Shown piece after piece: positions 1 through 13,564 of a DNA stretch of 64,000 bases (within the stretch, counting starts at the first letter, position 1; every line of letters begins with the position of its first letter). Below the pieces are notes generated by a model that had not been told where the DNA came from, did no database searches, and saw only the letters and a program-made list of their open reading frames with translations. Source of the DNA: Dipetalonema caudispina. Lineage: Eukaryota > Nematoda > Chromadorea > Rhabditida > Onchocercidae. The position numbers and the translations under genes were made by a program. The DNA is taken from NCBI GenBank assembly GCA_013365325.1, contig JABVXV010000133.1, forward strand, positions 1-64,000, in the 5' to 3' direction.

Positions 1-162
<162 letters not shown>

Positions 163-167
<5 letters not shown>

Positions 168-1916
168 CTTATTGATTATATTATTTATATATCAGATGTA
201 TCAGTTGATACAAATTTATTATTAGTTATTAGTTATTCCAGGATTAGTTTCAAAAAGGGAAAAGATGGAATCCTATGACATTAACTGATACAATCAATAA
301 GGTTTGCAGCATGAAATCGGCATGTCAAATTTTATTATTTCTATTAAGCATTACATCATACAATAATGTTCACATTTTACAACTGGTTTTATTAACAATT
401 ATTTTGCTGTAATAATAAATTTTGTTTGTGTTTAGTGATAACTTTGCAACCGAAATGCTTCATTTGCTTGCTTTTTCCTTTTGGTGTTAATTTCTCAATC
501 AAATAATAGAAATTGCTTCACGATATGAAATACGGTTGATAATTATTCCACTACTATGTATGCAAAACTCTTTATAGAAAAGCTGATATTAAATGCCAGT
601 ATCAACTAATACTAATACATTAAATTGTCGTGTATACAGAACTACTTATAATATCACATATATCAGTTGATAAAAATATATTGAGTTATTATTGTGTACG
701 TAAAACTGATAACGGATGTATTAATTGCTATCAGTACATTATTATCGTTATGCAAAATTTTTTATAGATATAATCAGTAACCAACATTAAGTTAATTTTG
801 TATCATTGATTAAGCCTTATTTATGATTAAACAAGTAGCTATTATTTCGTTGAAAAAAAAAAAACTCAATTTTTTTTGATTTTATTCCATATGTGTTATA
901 ATATACAATATTTATTTGTTAGCTTAAATAATAGAACTTTAAATAAAAATAAATTAAAGTTATGAAATGTTTGTCTCATCAATTTTCCAAAGTTGAATTT
1001 AGTCATTTGTTCAACATTTAATTGAAATTGACATTGCAAATAACTTTATGTCTACGTATCACATCTTAGAAATAAAACAAAAAAAAAGTTTTTGTGGTGA
1101 CTTCATGAATATATTAATAACAGTTTAACGTAAAATTCAAAATAAAAGTAATCTGACGTAAATTAATTTGTAACATTAACAACAATTTTCAGAAACAAAA
1201 TATGTCCCAATTTCAAATTGATACAGCAAACATAACTTTTATTCATCACTAGTATTTTATTCAATTTCCTTATTCAATGAAAAATACGATCAACAAATAA
1301 ACTGTTAGAATTGAAAAAGCAAATTGATTGATGATGTATCAGTTTAAATGAATGTGATCAAGAATGTTGGTGTAATAATCAGCTGTTATTCGAAAGGATA
1401 ATATTTTATTTCAACAACAATTTCTGTCTTATAAATGTAATTCATTAGTTTGATCATCTGTTGGTGTTGGCTTTTGAGAAAAAAAAAATGAAAGTTTAAA
1501 AATTTTACCTCTACTACTGCTTCACTCTAGTCTAATTTAATAAACACATGGGATTCACTTGAAATGATATCGTTAGCTATTGAATGAAAAAGGTAAGAAG
1601 TAGGAAATTATAAAATTATTCATGCCAAAGTTTTAAATCAATCTTTTTACGCCTTGATATATTTTTCACTTCTAACAGGTATGCTGGATTTAAAATTTAA
1701 ATCATGCATTTGAAAAACAAAAATCCTTGGATTTTTAAATTTAAATGTTGGAAATAAAGTTTTTAAGTATAATTTATTCATCGATGATCGTATTGTCAGA
1801 GTATCATCTCTAATTTTTTCGGACGAGCTATATTATTATGATTGAAACTAATGAAATTCTATAATACCGATATTCAGGTTAAAGTTTTATTGACATCCAA
1901 ATTGAATTTAATTAAT
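163..1916. other. AT-rich non-coding stretch
   Basis: No reading frame with splice context was found. It contains a near-perfect short palindrome, TGTATCAGTTGATACA at 197-212, whose core TATCAGTTGATA recurs at 661-672. Several partial versions (CTGATA, GTATCAGTT) lie between 200 and 1340. It would hold the promoter of the downstream ML-domain gene if that gene is transcribed alone. Confidence 0.6.
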
Positions 1917-1925
1917 TCATTTCAG
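1917..1925 (+). promoter_or_regulatory. candidate trans-splice acceptor before ML-domain gene
   Basis: A CATTTCAG-type acceptor ends at 1925, ten bases before the ATG at 1936. No coding exon was seen upstream, so it is more likely a spliced-leader site, or the end of a 5' UTR intron, than an internal coding splice site. Confidence 0.5.
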
Positions 1926-1935
1926 ATTGTTTAAA

Positions 1936-3254
1936 ATGTTATTTCTGATAGTGCTATTTGCAGCAGTTAACGTATTTCAATGTGAAAAGACTTGTAAAGC
2001 GCCAAATGGTACTGAATCTAATTTTGTTTGGATTCCTTGCTCAGGTGGACCGATAATATATCACAATATAAAGCTCATGGATGCAAATTGTTTGTTTTTT
2101 ATAAATAAAAAATTAAAAAATTATAAAAATCATTTTGCACTATGATCTTCAATTAGATTTTTACGGATGCAGAATCTTTATCAGACATATTTGATATTAT
2201 CCTACAATAACAAATATTTTTACGCTAATTTAATTACTTATAATGAACAAAATTAGCTTGTTACAACCTTCTACGTTTTTAAATCGATTAGTAGATCGAA
2301 AATTAATTTATCGTTGTTTACTTTAAAGACAAATCCAATTATAACATAATTTGCATTAGTTGAGTAAAACGAACTTTTAAATCTGTTTAAAATCTTCAGT
2401 GTAACAGAAAAAGGAGAAAAAATTATTTGCAGACACTGAAATATATCCGATCGTTGCATTAAAACCATTTATTATATTAGCTAATGTAACAAATACTGGT
2501 GGGGAGTATGATAATTTGGAATCATATATCAAACTATACAAATGGGGAGGATGGTTTGGTTGCGGATGGCATCAAATTCCAACTTTTGGAATACTGTAAG
2601 CTACCGTAATATCTATCGTCATCAGCATCGTTACCATACTTCAGCCAACTTTTAGAAATGTATTGTGTATAAATTTTGAAGTTATCAAATTTCTTGGTAC
2701 TCATCACATTTTCTTATCAATTTTGGAGGAGAAGACTGAACAAAATTTTCAAAGAAAAATTAATTTAGGAAGACAATTTATTGATGCATATAAGGCATTT
2801 TTCATAGGTTAAATTTATGCCTTAACTTAAAAATATTCAGTTGTAACTATTAGTTGCTCTTTTTTTTATTTTCTCACTGTTCATGATGTTTTGTATGGAA
2901 AAAAATCTTTTAAAAGGAAGAAATAACTTATTATATATATATATATATAATTTAAAAAAAATTTGAAAAAAACTATTCAGTATTAAGTTTCAGATGTCAA
3001 TTTCATTTCTTAATTCATTTCACATTTTCAGTGATAATTTGGTGCAGTGCAACAAAAGCATTGAATGTCCAATAAAACCTGGGAAGCAAGAATTACCAGT
3101 AACATTTGATTTGAGTGAAATTCGATTCCTTATTAAAATACTTCCGAATAATATACCGTACAGGATACAACTTGAGATTGTTAATCAGGAAAAAAAATTA
3201 TATACATGCATTGATCTTTGGTCTAAAATAAGAACCCGGAATGATCCTCCTTAA
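1936..3254 (+). CDS. secreted ML-domain (MD-2-related lipid-recognition) protein
   Basis: Three exons: 1936-2089, 2433-2595 and 3032-3254. They join in phase to 179 aa. The start is the ATG at 1936; the frame stays open upstream to 1927 but has no earlier ATG. Residues 1 to about 18 (MLFLIVLFAAVNVFQCEK) are a signal peptide. The body shows the ML pattern: FVWIPCSGGP near the start, NVTNTGG with a glycosylation sequon in the middle, then C-N-K-S-I-E-C-P-I-KPG, and finally YRIQLEI followed by LYTCIDLWSKI. These are the cysteine and strand positions of NPC2-like lipid-binding proteins. ML proteins are small soluble carriers of sterols or phospholipids, so an extracellular or lysosomal lipid-binding role is inferred; the ligand cannot be read from sequence. 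The first donor is GTTTGT, a common nematode variant. Confidence 0.88.
2932..2949. repeat. short (TA)n run in ML-gene intron 2
   Basis: Nine TA units upstream of the third exon of the ML-domain gene. Confidence 0.9.
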
Positions 3255-3313
3255 TGATCAAATTATTAAATTATTCGTTTTATTCTATGGTTCATGATAC
3301 TTTCAACTACGTA

Positions 3314-3319
3314 AATAAA
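3314..3319 (+). terminator. poly(A) signal of ML-domain gene
   Basis: AATAAA lies 60 bases after the stop codon at 3254, the usual distance for nematode 3' ends. Confidence 0.6.
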
Positions 3320-4720
3320 ATACTTTATTGCCTAATTATAATAGAATTAATTTAAATTCAAATTCTCGCTGCAGTGTCAGTACCGAATCAAATTAATACG
3401 AATTAGATCTGAACTGATTCAAAAATAGTTGATTTAAACGTTTGCATTGCTCAAATTTGTGATTGAATTACAATTAGCAAAAATAATTGAAAAGCAAAAA
3501 AAAAATTAATTACCAAATAAGAGATGTTTAAAATCGAATTGCTAAATTTCAATTTTATCAATTGCACTTCATACTCATATAAAATTAGTTGTAATGATTA
3601 TAGCATAATTTAAAATTTAAATTCAAAATTAAGAATTTGTAGCTCAAAAGTATTAAAAAAGATAACAACATTTATGTTTGGGAAAATTGATAATCATAGG
3701 AGTGTTGAAAAATTAAATTGTATTAATTGAAGTATATTTCATTCTGTATAGCTCCATTAGGTCCTTGTATCTTTAATTACACTTGGCTCTAATTTGTATC
3801 ATTATAAAATTGACAATATTTTTGCCCTGCTATAGATTTTTCACGGTGCTGTAGAGGAAATTATTTCCATGGTACTACCATATTGCTGGAAATTATTTTC
3901 TTTTTTTTTTCAGTAATACCATAGAAAAGCTAATTTTACATCGAATTTGTTAATATCTGAAGAAAATTTTTTGGTAGTATCAAAGAGAAAATAATTTTAT
4001 GGTACTTTTTTGTATTACATTATAGTATGGAAGACTATATGTTATCATGGCGAAACTATTGTTGACATTGCATAAAGTTAAGACTTGAATTGATATGTGA
4101 TGATTTGATAAAATTTAAACTTTATATAATTTAGTAATTCTGAAATATGAAGATTAAATGCGATACAGAAATTATGTGTTTATCGTTGCAATCTTTAATG
4201 TATGGATTGATAATGTAATTTAATGACTGTATGCCATATATCTCGATGTATTTGAATTTCGGATGATATGAGAGATATTAACTATGGAAGCATTCCGTTT
4301 AAATCCGTTCGTTGAGCCGGACGGTAGTTTAAATCATACAAACCAAAGTTTTATGCACCAAAGGTCACGAAAATAAGATGTATGCTATTAATTAGTGGAA
4401 AATTTTATTCACAAAAATGTTATTCATAAATTCTTGTCATGAATTTTGATTACCTTTTTGATAAAAATTTTTATGTAATATTTTAAAATTGTTTTATTTA
4501 TTACTTTTATTTCTTTCATAAGAAAAAGGTTACTTATTCGTTTAAATTTTCATCAGGAAATTTTAGAAGTAATTCAAAAAATTCCAGCAAATAGTATCAT
4601 ATCGTATGGAGATAGATAAAATTTGCTGGAGAAGAGTTCATAAAAGGTCAAGCTCAAAGATTTTGACCTCAAATACGATCACATACATCATTCTATATGA
4701 CAGCTGACTTTTTTTGTTTG
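3320..4720. other. intergenic, AT-rich, with degenerate inverted motifs
   Basis: No coding exon seen. Between about 3850 and 4020 related words recur in both orientations (GGTACTACCATA, AGTAATACCATAG, GGTAGTATC, TATGGTAC), each beside AAATTATTTTC-like sequence. This looks like a decayed palindromic repeat rather than a gene. Confidence 0.5.
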
Positions 4721-4722
4721 CA

Positions 4723-4753
4723 ACTCGTGCATAGGCCTAGCCGATGCACGAGT
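4723..4753. repeat. perfect 10-bp inverted repeat (hairpin) upstream of phka
   Basis: ACTCGTGCAT at 4723-4732 is exactly repeated in reverse complement as ATGCACGAGT at 4744-4753, with an 11-base GC-rich loop that contains AGGCCT. It lies directly before the 45-bp tandem repeat and 480 bases before the phosphorylase kinase start. Confidence 0.85.
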
Positions 4754-4820
4754 GTTTCTCGTAATTTGTTGGATTCGGTTGTTGGAATATTTTGTTTCTC
4801 TCAAAAAGGTATTATATGTT

Positions 4821-4999
4821 GCAAGTCTTATTATTCTCTAATTTCCTGGAAAAACATTCTATTTTACAAGTCTTATCACTCTCTAATTTTCAAAATAAGC
4901 GTTCTCTCTTGCAAATCTTATCATTCTTTAATTTGCCGAAAAACGTTTCGTCTCGTAAATTTCATTATTTTTTAATTTACGTGTTTGATTATTTATTCT
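4821..4999. repeat. 45-bp degenerate tandem repeat, about 4 copies
   Basis: Units begin at 4821, 4866, 4911 and 4955 (spacings 45, 45 and 44). Each starts with a GCAAGTCTTAT-like word followed by a TCTCTAATTT-like word, then a more variable segment. Because 45 is a multiple of three, the array also gives a repetitive open frame (recurring KSYHSLI). There is no other sign that it is coding, so it is taken as promoter or 5' UTR DNA. Confidence 0.85.
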
Positions 5000-5232
5000 T
5001 CTTTACGTATGTTACACGTGGATTAGAGTAATTAATTTGTAATGCGTGTTATAATTTTGTATGATTACTTTTGGTTGTTTAAAATTTTAAAGATTCGAAG
5101 CAAAATTGTGAATTCATGTCAAGTTGAAGAAAGAAAGGATATTCATTCTGGACTAAGAATTTTTAGGATCTTCAAGAAAATTTCTGTCGTTTGCTGTTAT
5201 CGCTGTTATCATTTAATCAGCTGATTAATAGG

Positions 5233-8200
5233 ATGCGTTCGAGAAGTGGTTCCGGTGTACGTTTGGATTGTTTGATGCATCTTGTTGAACAGACCATTTT
5301 AAAATATCAAAATCCTATCACTGGTTTATACACCAATAACGTAGAGGTATGAGTATTCGTAAAATAAATTTACATTGAATTACACAATTGAAGAATTTAT
5401 GATGAGGATGAAGAAGAAAAAGAGCGTGAGAGACATTTTTAGAAGAAATATATGCTACATTTTAGGATACGGCAATTGAGTATGAAGTAATCAAGTGTGC
5501 TTCGAGTTGTTTGTTAATTGTTTGGTAATGAATTAGATGAAATTTGGTTATTGTATGTAACTTTTTATATCCTTTGCCGCAAATGATTATTTGTTGTCTT
5601 TCCAGACTAACTTTGTAAATACTTAAGATTAGTTGTATTTCGAATTAAATAGTTTATAGTTATAATGGGTGATTACTGAAATTCAACCATTCGTTATGTT
5701 TCAAATCAAGTGTTAAAGTAGAAGGAACGCAAATATTTGTTGTATTCGGGCAGAATAGGTAAAAAATAATATTCCCTTGACATGTTCTGGGTAGTGTGAA
5801 TCAGTTTATAAATGTTAGTGGTAGAATTTCTCGTCTTCTGTAACAGGAATCTTTGCAAGCATGTAATTTGTTAAAAGTTACTCATTTGTTCGATATCAGA
5901 GTGATTCCACTATTATAGGAAATCCAACGAATTTTTGTTCTTAGCTTTTCCATCTTTTTCCGTATCTATTATTATCTGTTTCATTTTCAAGGATTCTCCT
6001 GATCATGCTTGGGTGCGTGATAATTTATATGCAACACATGCAATATGGGCAATGTATCGAGCATATCAGAAAAGTGCCGATATAGACGAAGATCTTGCTA
6101 AAGCAAACGAATTAGGATTAACCTGGTAAAATGTTTAATTAGGCTAAAGATACAATGTCAGTAACGAAAAATTCATTGTTGCTTTGTTCATCAGATTATT
6201 AGTGTAATGTCATTTGTTTGTTAACTACTTGAATATTTCATAATCGATTGGAAATATCGTTGATTTGATACTACTCATTAAATCCTTAAAGTAACATTAT
6301 GACGACAACCTGATTAAAGTAACAAGTGATCATAGTAATATTACGAGTTTCCTTCTTAATAGTATATAGTAGAAAGCATACATTGGCATTTGATATACTT
6401 ATTTTTTTTATCATATCAGGACTGGTTTTCATTGGTTTTTAATCATTTTAGTGTAAAAACTATGCAGTCATTGTTGGAATGTATGATGCGTCAATCGGAT
6501 AAAGTTGAGCAATTTAAGTTACATCAGCGTAAAAATGATGCTCTTCATGCTAAATACTCAGCACAAACAAAGAGTACCGTTGTTGGTGATTACGAGTGGG
6601 GACATTTGCAGATTGATGCGATATCACTATTTCTGCTAACATTAGCCCAACTAACAGCATCAGGTAATTAACGTTAAGAATTGAGGATTAATTTTGGAAA
6701 AAAACTTGAAAAAATTTCAAAGTAATAGTGGTTTTGTGATTGTTGGGCAAAGACTTAGGCGGTGAAACAACTGGAAGAACATATTCAACCGTTATAATAA
6801 TTAAGGTAGTTTAGAGAGGCATTCTCTATTTATTTTTACATTACATTTTAATATAAATTAAACGAACAAAAGTATTGTTGCGTTGTTGATTTCTTGTTTG
6901 ATTTTTCTCAGCTTACCATTCGCTCTTCTAATTATGGAAGCATTGAGTTAAATAAATAAATAAATGAAGTAAACAAATACATAAATATAGTGCATTAGAA
7001 GTTTTAGGACTGCAAATTGTTCGGAATTTTGATGAAGTTGCTTTTGTACAAAATTTGGTGTACTACATCGAAGCGGGTTATCGAACACCGGTACGTATTT
7101 TCTTTTACTTTCTTGACAAATATGTCATTAGTGATTTGTTCAAGAATTTATGAAACACTTTCTATTTTGTTGGACAATTTGCTGAATTTAGCTGTAAGTT
7201 AATTTATATAAACACCATCTAATATCGAAGTTTTTTCGAAATGTACCACTGAGAAGTTTTCATCTTATCAGCAATTAAAATTAAAATAGATTGTTAGGAA
7301 CAAGAAGCCATTAAAAGTTGACTGTGCTTTGGTGGTCAGTTTTTGTTTCTGGGTTGGGTCGTACAGTTTCTCTCACTGTCAATCATTTTGAGGATTATGG
7401 TGTTTGGGAGCGTGGTGATAAAACGAATCAAGGAATACGAGAACTGAACTCTAGTAGTGTTGGTATGGTAAAAGCCGCACTGCAAGCTCTCAATGATGTT
7501 GGCGATTTATTTGGAGATGGCTCGAAAGGTTTTTTGACTTGGAAGACAAATTCTTTACACACTTTAAAATTTTTTCACATCGTCTGTCGCGATTTATATC
7601 ATAAGTTATAATATCAGACTTTTATTGTTTGAATTCATCTTTGTAAACTGAGTCCATCTTTTTTTCTAAGGAAAGGAAGAAATCGTTGGTGAAGCGAAGA
7701 AAATAGCTGTAAGGCTTACTTTTCGTTTTAATGAAAACCTTTGCCATTTTTTTTCAGGATCTGTCATTCATGTATTACCGGATCAAATCCAGCAATGTTC
7801 GGCTCTGTTGACATCGATGTTGCCTCGTGAATCGTTTTCTAAAGTATATTTATTATATTTTTCCCTGTGCAACTCTTCTCACTTATTTTTCTCTCTACAT
7901 TTGCGCATTCTGTGTTAATTTTAGGAAACTGATTTGGCTCTTCTAAGTATCATTTCATATCCGGCATTTGCGGTGGAAGAACAAAGTTTGATTCAACTTA
8001 CACGTCAGACAATCATTGATACGCTGCTTGGTCGTTACGGTTGTCGACGTTTTCTACGTGATGGTTATAAAACGCCATTGGAGGTAAAATGATTCTGATT
8101 ATATACTAAAAATTTAATAATATAGGAATATCGTAAACTCTGAAATCGATAGTAGCTTTACATTCATTCCAGGTATTGAGATTAATGGAGCAAGATGGAT

Positions 8201-11200
8201 CCTATGTGCGTGTGTTACGTATGTTTGTGCGTGTGTGTTTATTACCAGCGCGAATAAGTCCTTACCCAAATAGTCATCAGCAGTAGATCCGTAAAGGTAG
8301 CTCCAAAATGTCATTCGTTTTTTTTTATTTCTCCTTAAAATTATCTTTTCTTTAAATTTTTAGGATTCATCTCGTTTGCATTACAACAATACCGAATTGC
8401 AACAATTTGAAGATGTAGAATGTGAATGGCCATTATCAATTTGTTTTCTTATGCTAGATGCTGTGTTTTCTCGTGACAACGTTATGGTCGAACATTATTG
8501 GTCAATTATGAAAGATGTATGAAATTGTTTTTTCTTTTTTTTCCTTTTGCAACGTTATAAATTTAACTTAATCGTCAGCAAATGATGATGCAGAAAAGGA
8601 GGAAGTCCTTGCAAAAAGAAAGAAATACAGTGTTGTTCGCATTGCAAATTTGCGATTTATTTAGATTTATGGTAACCATATTATGATGGGTCATACTTAG
8701 CAACGACCTGGAAGGCATTTCATTGCTTGAAAATAATAATTTTGATATAAATATTCGAGGAGTAGTTGAGTTAGAAATTCCTGTACATCTTCAAAACCTT
8801 AACTTCCACATCTGGCAAATGAAATTCAGTTTATTTAAACATCTTGCAATATCCATTAACTGTTCTAAGGGGGAAGAAAGGAAGTAGCATTTTGTAAAAT
8901 AACTGCAATATGTATCATGGTCCTTATTATAAAAAAAAAGGTGACAGACAACCCAGTTTTTTCTCATTTTTCATCTTTTGTATAGGAAAAAAAATTTCAG
9001 ATTGTTATCAATAGAAATGGTTTACGGCTAGTGCCTGAACTTTATAAAGTACCGTATGATAAGGTGGCGGAAGAAAAGCAACAACATGGTAGCCAAGATA
9101 GAGAAGCTTATGGAGCAATGTAAGTTAACCTTTTCGGTTATGATATCTGAATATTTCTTGTTCATGCCATTTGTTTCCTTTCCTTTTTCGTGGGTAGTCA
9201 GGATTTTATTTGCTGATATTTTATAGATTCGTTGGGACCTTTCGTTGTGTTATCAATACATTATCGATCTTATATTCCGGTATATTTGCTTCGTACGAAG
9301 CAAAAGATATCGAAATATTTCTGCAGACTAGTTTAAAATATCAATAAATAAGCTATTTAGACCATTTTTATGGGCACAAGCATTGTATATCATATGTTGT
9401 TTACTATATGATGGTTTTCTAACACCGGCTGAACTGGATCCACTAAGAAGACGGTTATCAGCATATGAAAAACATCCTCCTTGCGAAGTTCAAGGTATGT
9501 TTGTGAATCATTTTTTCGAGTTATACTGTTACTCGCTTAGTAAAATATTAAACAAACTCTTCAATCTTTTTCTTCACTGATTTATGTTGTCATTCTATCA
9601 TGTATTGGTTGAAACATTTGTTTTCCAATATTATAGTAACAGTATTGGCGGAAACATATGAAGTACAACAAGAATTATTGGCACAAGGTATCCAAGTGCA
9701 AAATATTAGTGAAATTGATGAGGTATTTTGTATTCAACCTACGTCCATATTTGCTCGAATTCTATCAAGGCTTGTACTTTGTTGATCTTTTTATTTAATG
9801 TTATACTATGAGAAATCAGTTAAATTTTAAAATTTTAATCAGTTAAATTTAAAAAATATTTTATTGAACTATTATATGTTTCCTGAAATATTGGAAGAGA
9901 ATTTTTCCTCTTTCTGCAATTATGAGTAATACAGAGTATTCTAAAAAGATGTAAAATCCGTTAATCAAGTAAATTTAGATATTGTAGATTAGTTTTCAAG
10001 TTAAACATTACATGTTCCAATATAATTAAACAAGATGAAAACTTTTTGCGGTATTCGTAAACAATTTTGAGTATTTTTAAAACCAAATTTTGCTGAAAAT
10101 AAATTTTACCGGCTATATATTTTGTTTACAAAAAAATTATCATAGTTTTTTTTCACACCGGTGATTTTTTAGATTAGGAGAATCTACAAAATTGGGACTC
10201 AGCGGTCGTCCTTTGGATCGAGAGATCGGTGTGCTCAGCACTAGTAAACTTTATCAGCTGGGACAAAAATTCGTGATTTTCACACCTCAGGTAATATTCC
10301 TTTCATCCTTCAATGATGCTCATATTTGCATTTGTTATTTCACTATATTTGTTTGATTTTGATTTATGAACTGATTAATTTTTATCAGCATTCTATATGC
10401 TTTCTGCATGTTCGTATAGAACACACGCACGTGTAATTTTTCTTTTTCAGTTTATGGATCGAAAACGCTCATATTTGATGTATGACATCCGAATTTTAAT
10501 GAATGAGTGGAGTTCCGAGCTTCAGTATATATACAGCAGTTGGAATAACACATCAGTGTCTGGTCGACCATTAATCGTACTAATTGTTGCAAAAAATATG
10601 CTTGAAGCAGTAAGTTTATAGCCCGTCATATGCTGTTTTTCTTTCGTAGTAGCCTATCATATCATTCTTTTACTCTTAAGCGTACTGTTACCTTAACCCT
10701 TTTATTGTTTGGGTTCAGGATTTTATTGCTTCACCGTTTTACACCCTACCCATGATCATAGATTCAATAAAGTGTTATTTAACCAGAAAGAAAGGGAGGA
10801 GAAGTTGAGAAAAGGAAGACAAAGAAACGGTGAAGGAAAAATGGAAAAAAAATGATAAATGATAAGAATAAAGTACTAACGCCATTAAAAAATGTTATTC
10901 ATACGACCATGTGATAAGAAAGATTAGTATTGCTATTAAAAAATGTTGTACGTATGATCATGAATGTACTGATATTACTCGGATTTTCATATCATAATAA
11001 GCTAAATACTGTCAATCAATTTAAGTTGTAAGTAATTGTCGGGACAATACGAAGGATTTGTTCCTGCTTTCAGGATATGACACCAAGTGATAGTTCCTTC
11101 GCTGATGTTCACATGAAAGCATCCGTTATAGGAACGATAAAAAAAATTGCGACAGGTTATATTGGTGGTGCACGGTATGTTTGTACTAGTTTTATTTCCA

Positions 11201-13530
11201 TTGATAAATAAGAAAAAAGATCGGTTGATAAGGGTTAATATGTACTACTGAAACTGATACAATGACAATTGATAAGAAGGATGTGGGAATGATGTTGAAA
11301 GTCATACTTAGGTGAAAAAAATTTTTAATTTTGTTTAGGTTTAGAATTTGAGTAGTGATACTTGAATACTCTAAATCGGAAGGTGGGTCGTCGTAACGTT
11401 GCTTGTGATGTTGGTGGTAATAGTCTTTCCTTCTTTCCCTTATGTTGTTATCTGGTTAGGCACCGTTTTGATGTCTGGAAGATCTATGGCCGTACAAACA
11501 GCGTGTTTAGAACTGGTTAAGCCTGCTATTTATATTGATTAATTTTTCAAACATTATTCGATATTGTTAGAAGCACATCAAATTATATTAGTAGTTGATG
11601 GTAGATGCGTGGTTGCCGTCAGTTTTATAAAGTTTTATAAAAGGTCTTTTATTTCTCTTCTTTTGTTTCAGAGTAGTCATGAAGAATGTATCGGATTTTT
11701 TCCGAACCACAGCTGTTAGCAAATTGGAATTTTACGGACATAATCCAGAAGATCTGTTTTATGAAGAAGAAGAGGAAGCAATGCATCGAAATCTACCGTC
11801 TTTGGACGTTGATGGTTCAAAAATAAGTATGTATTTTATACAAACTATGAAAAGAATTTTAGAAATTGTAACTTCCATTTACTATATTTTGCTTGTAAAT
11901 TATGCTTAACTGAAAAGGAATATCTTTTAATTTATTGGATCAGTTTTGATAAATTTTGATTGCGTATAATAAATTTAAATGTATTCAGAATTATTTATTA
12001 CCTTGTCAACTATATTATTTAAAGAACTTTATTGCATTTATCTGATGAAAGCGAAGCAGTATCAGTAGTCCATAAGAAATGATCACTTTAAATAAATGAT
12101 ATTTGGTCAATAACAGTGAAGAAAGTGTTGAGTATATCTTCATTGTTAAAAAAATATTGCATTTTTAGCTGTTTCATCACAAATGTCCCGGCAATTATCA
12201 CTGAAAAGTAACGCTGAGCATTACAATATTGTGTACAGAACCTCAATGAGACATCGTAGTATCATAATTGATAGCGATGAAAGAGGCAAACTTTTTTCTT
12301 AATTCTCCGAAATATTACAAACTACTAGTGACCTAATAAATGAAAAAATAAATATAAGATCCATAAACTTTTCTCAAACAGGAAAAGATTCTATGTTGAG
12401 ATTTATTTGAACGTTTTAATCTAATTTGGATTTTTTTGCGTATTTGGATATAGTTAGTATTTATACCGCTAGTGATGATGTAGTAACATTTTTATTGAAT
12501 TATCGACCAATGTTGCAGTGTTAAGCCTTTTTATTGCTTCTACTCCAATACTAATTTCATATACTGTTTTATAGATCTTATCAAATTATATTTACCTCAT
12601 GGTAAAAAGGAGCAAAGCAATCCAATCCAAGCAAATGATGGATCTCAGGCTCTATCTTTGAAGCGCTTTTTACCACCTGAAAAATGTAATTCTGCAAATG
12701 ATTTGGTTTGTTTATTCATTATTTATCGTTAACTTTGGACAGCTGCAATTTCTATGACCAAAAACTTGGTAGTATTAATGCTTCATAAGCTTATAGTTTA
12801 AAGTAGTTCAGAATTTTATATATTTCGGAACAAGATATCTATTTTGAGACTCAGTAGAAAAGATGAAAAGAAGGAAATGGGAAGTGTTTGAAGATGTCAC
12901 AAATTGTTTCCTTTTGCATCTGACAATGAAAAAGACGAAATGTCATACATATCTGTACTTATCAATATATGACGCTTGTATAAAAATATTGATCAATTGA
13001 AATGGGTGAATATCATTCAGATCCTATTATTTAAGATACGAACATCATCGACAGCATCTCTTAGAAGTATATCTAGTGGCGATTCAGAGAAAAGGTTAGT
13101 GCTGTTTTTCACACTTTTACTAAAAAAGTAGGTGAATTAAAGTGAACATCGATTGGCTACCATTATGTGTGTGCGGTATGTAATTATGTCACTATTGCAT
13201 AGTGAAGAACCAACTTATTACGGGATTCTCAATCCAGTGTACTAATACGAAGCAATATTAGGATAAACTTAACTACTGTTAAATAATGTTTCAGATTGGA
13301 TCCAACACAAATGGACGAAATGTCAACAGCAAATTTGATTGATATGTTAACTGGAACAAATGTTTTAGATGAGCAAGCATCTGTCGTTCATTATTTATGG
13401 ATAAAAAAGTAAGTTAATATTTAGAAATTTATGTAGTAATGTATAAAACAATTACAGAATTAGTGATCTGAAGTCTCCATTTTTTCATTTTCTCTAATAT
13501 TGTGGTGTACATCCCAAGATAATAGAGATT

Positions 13531-13564
<34 letters not shown>

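Noticed and set aside
4697..5031. Two overlapping plus-strand open frames of 79-92 codons
   Set aside because: They are made by the 45-bp tandem repeat in two frames; no signal of selection and no splice link to phka.
7993..8314. Minus-strand and other open frames overlapping phka exons and introns
   Set aside because: They are shadows of the real exons or of AT-rich introns, without splice support.
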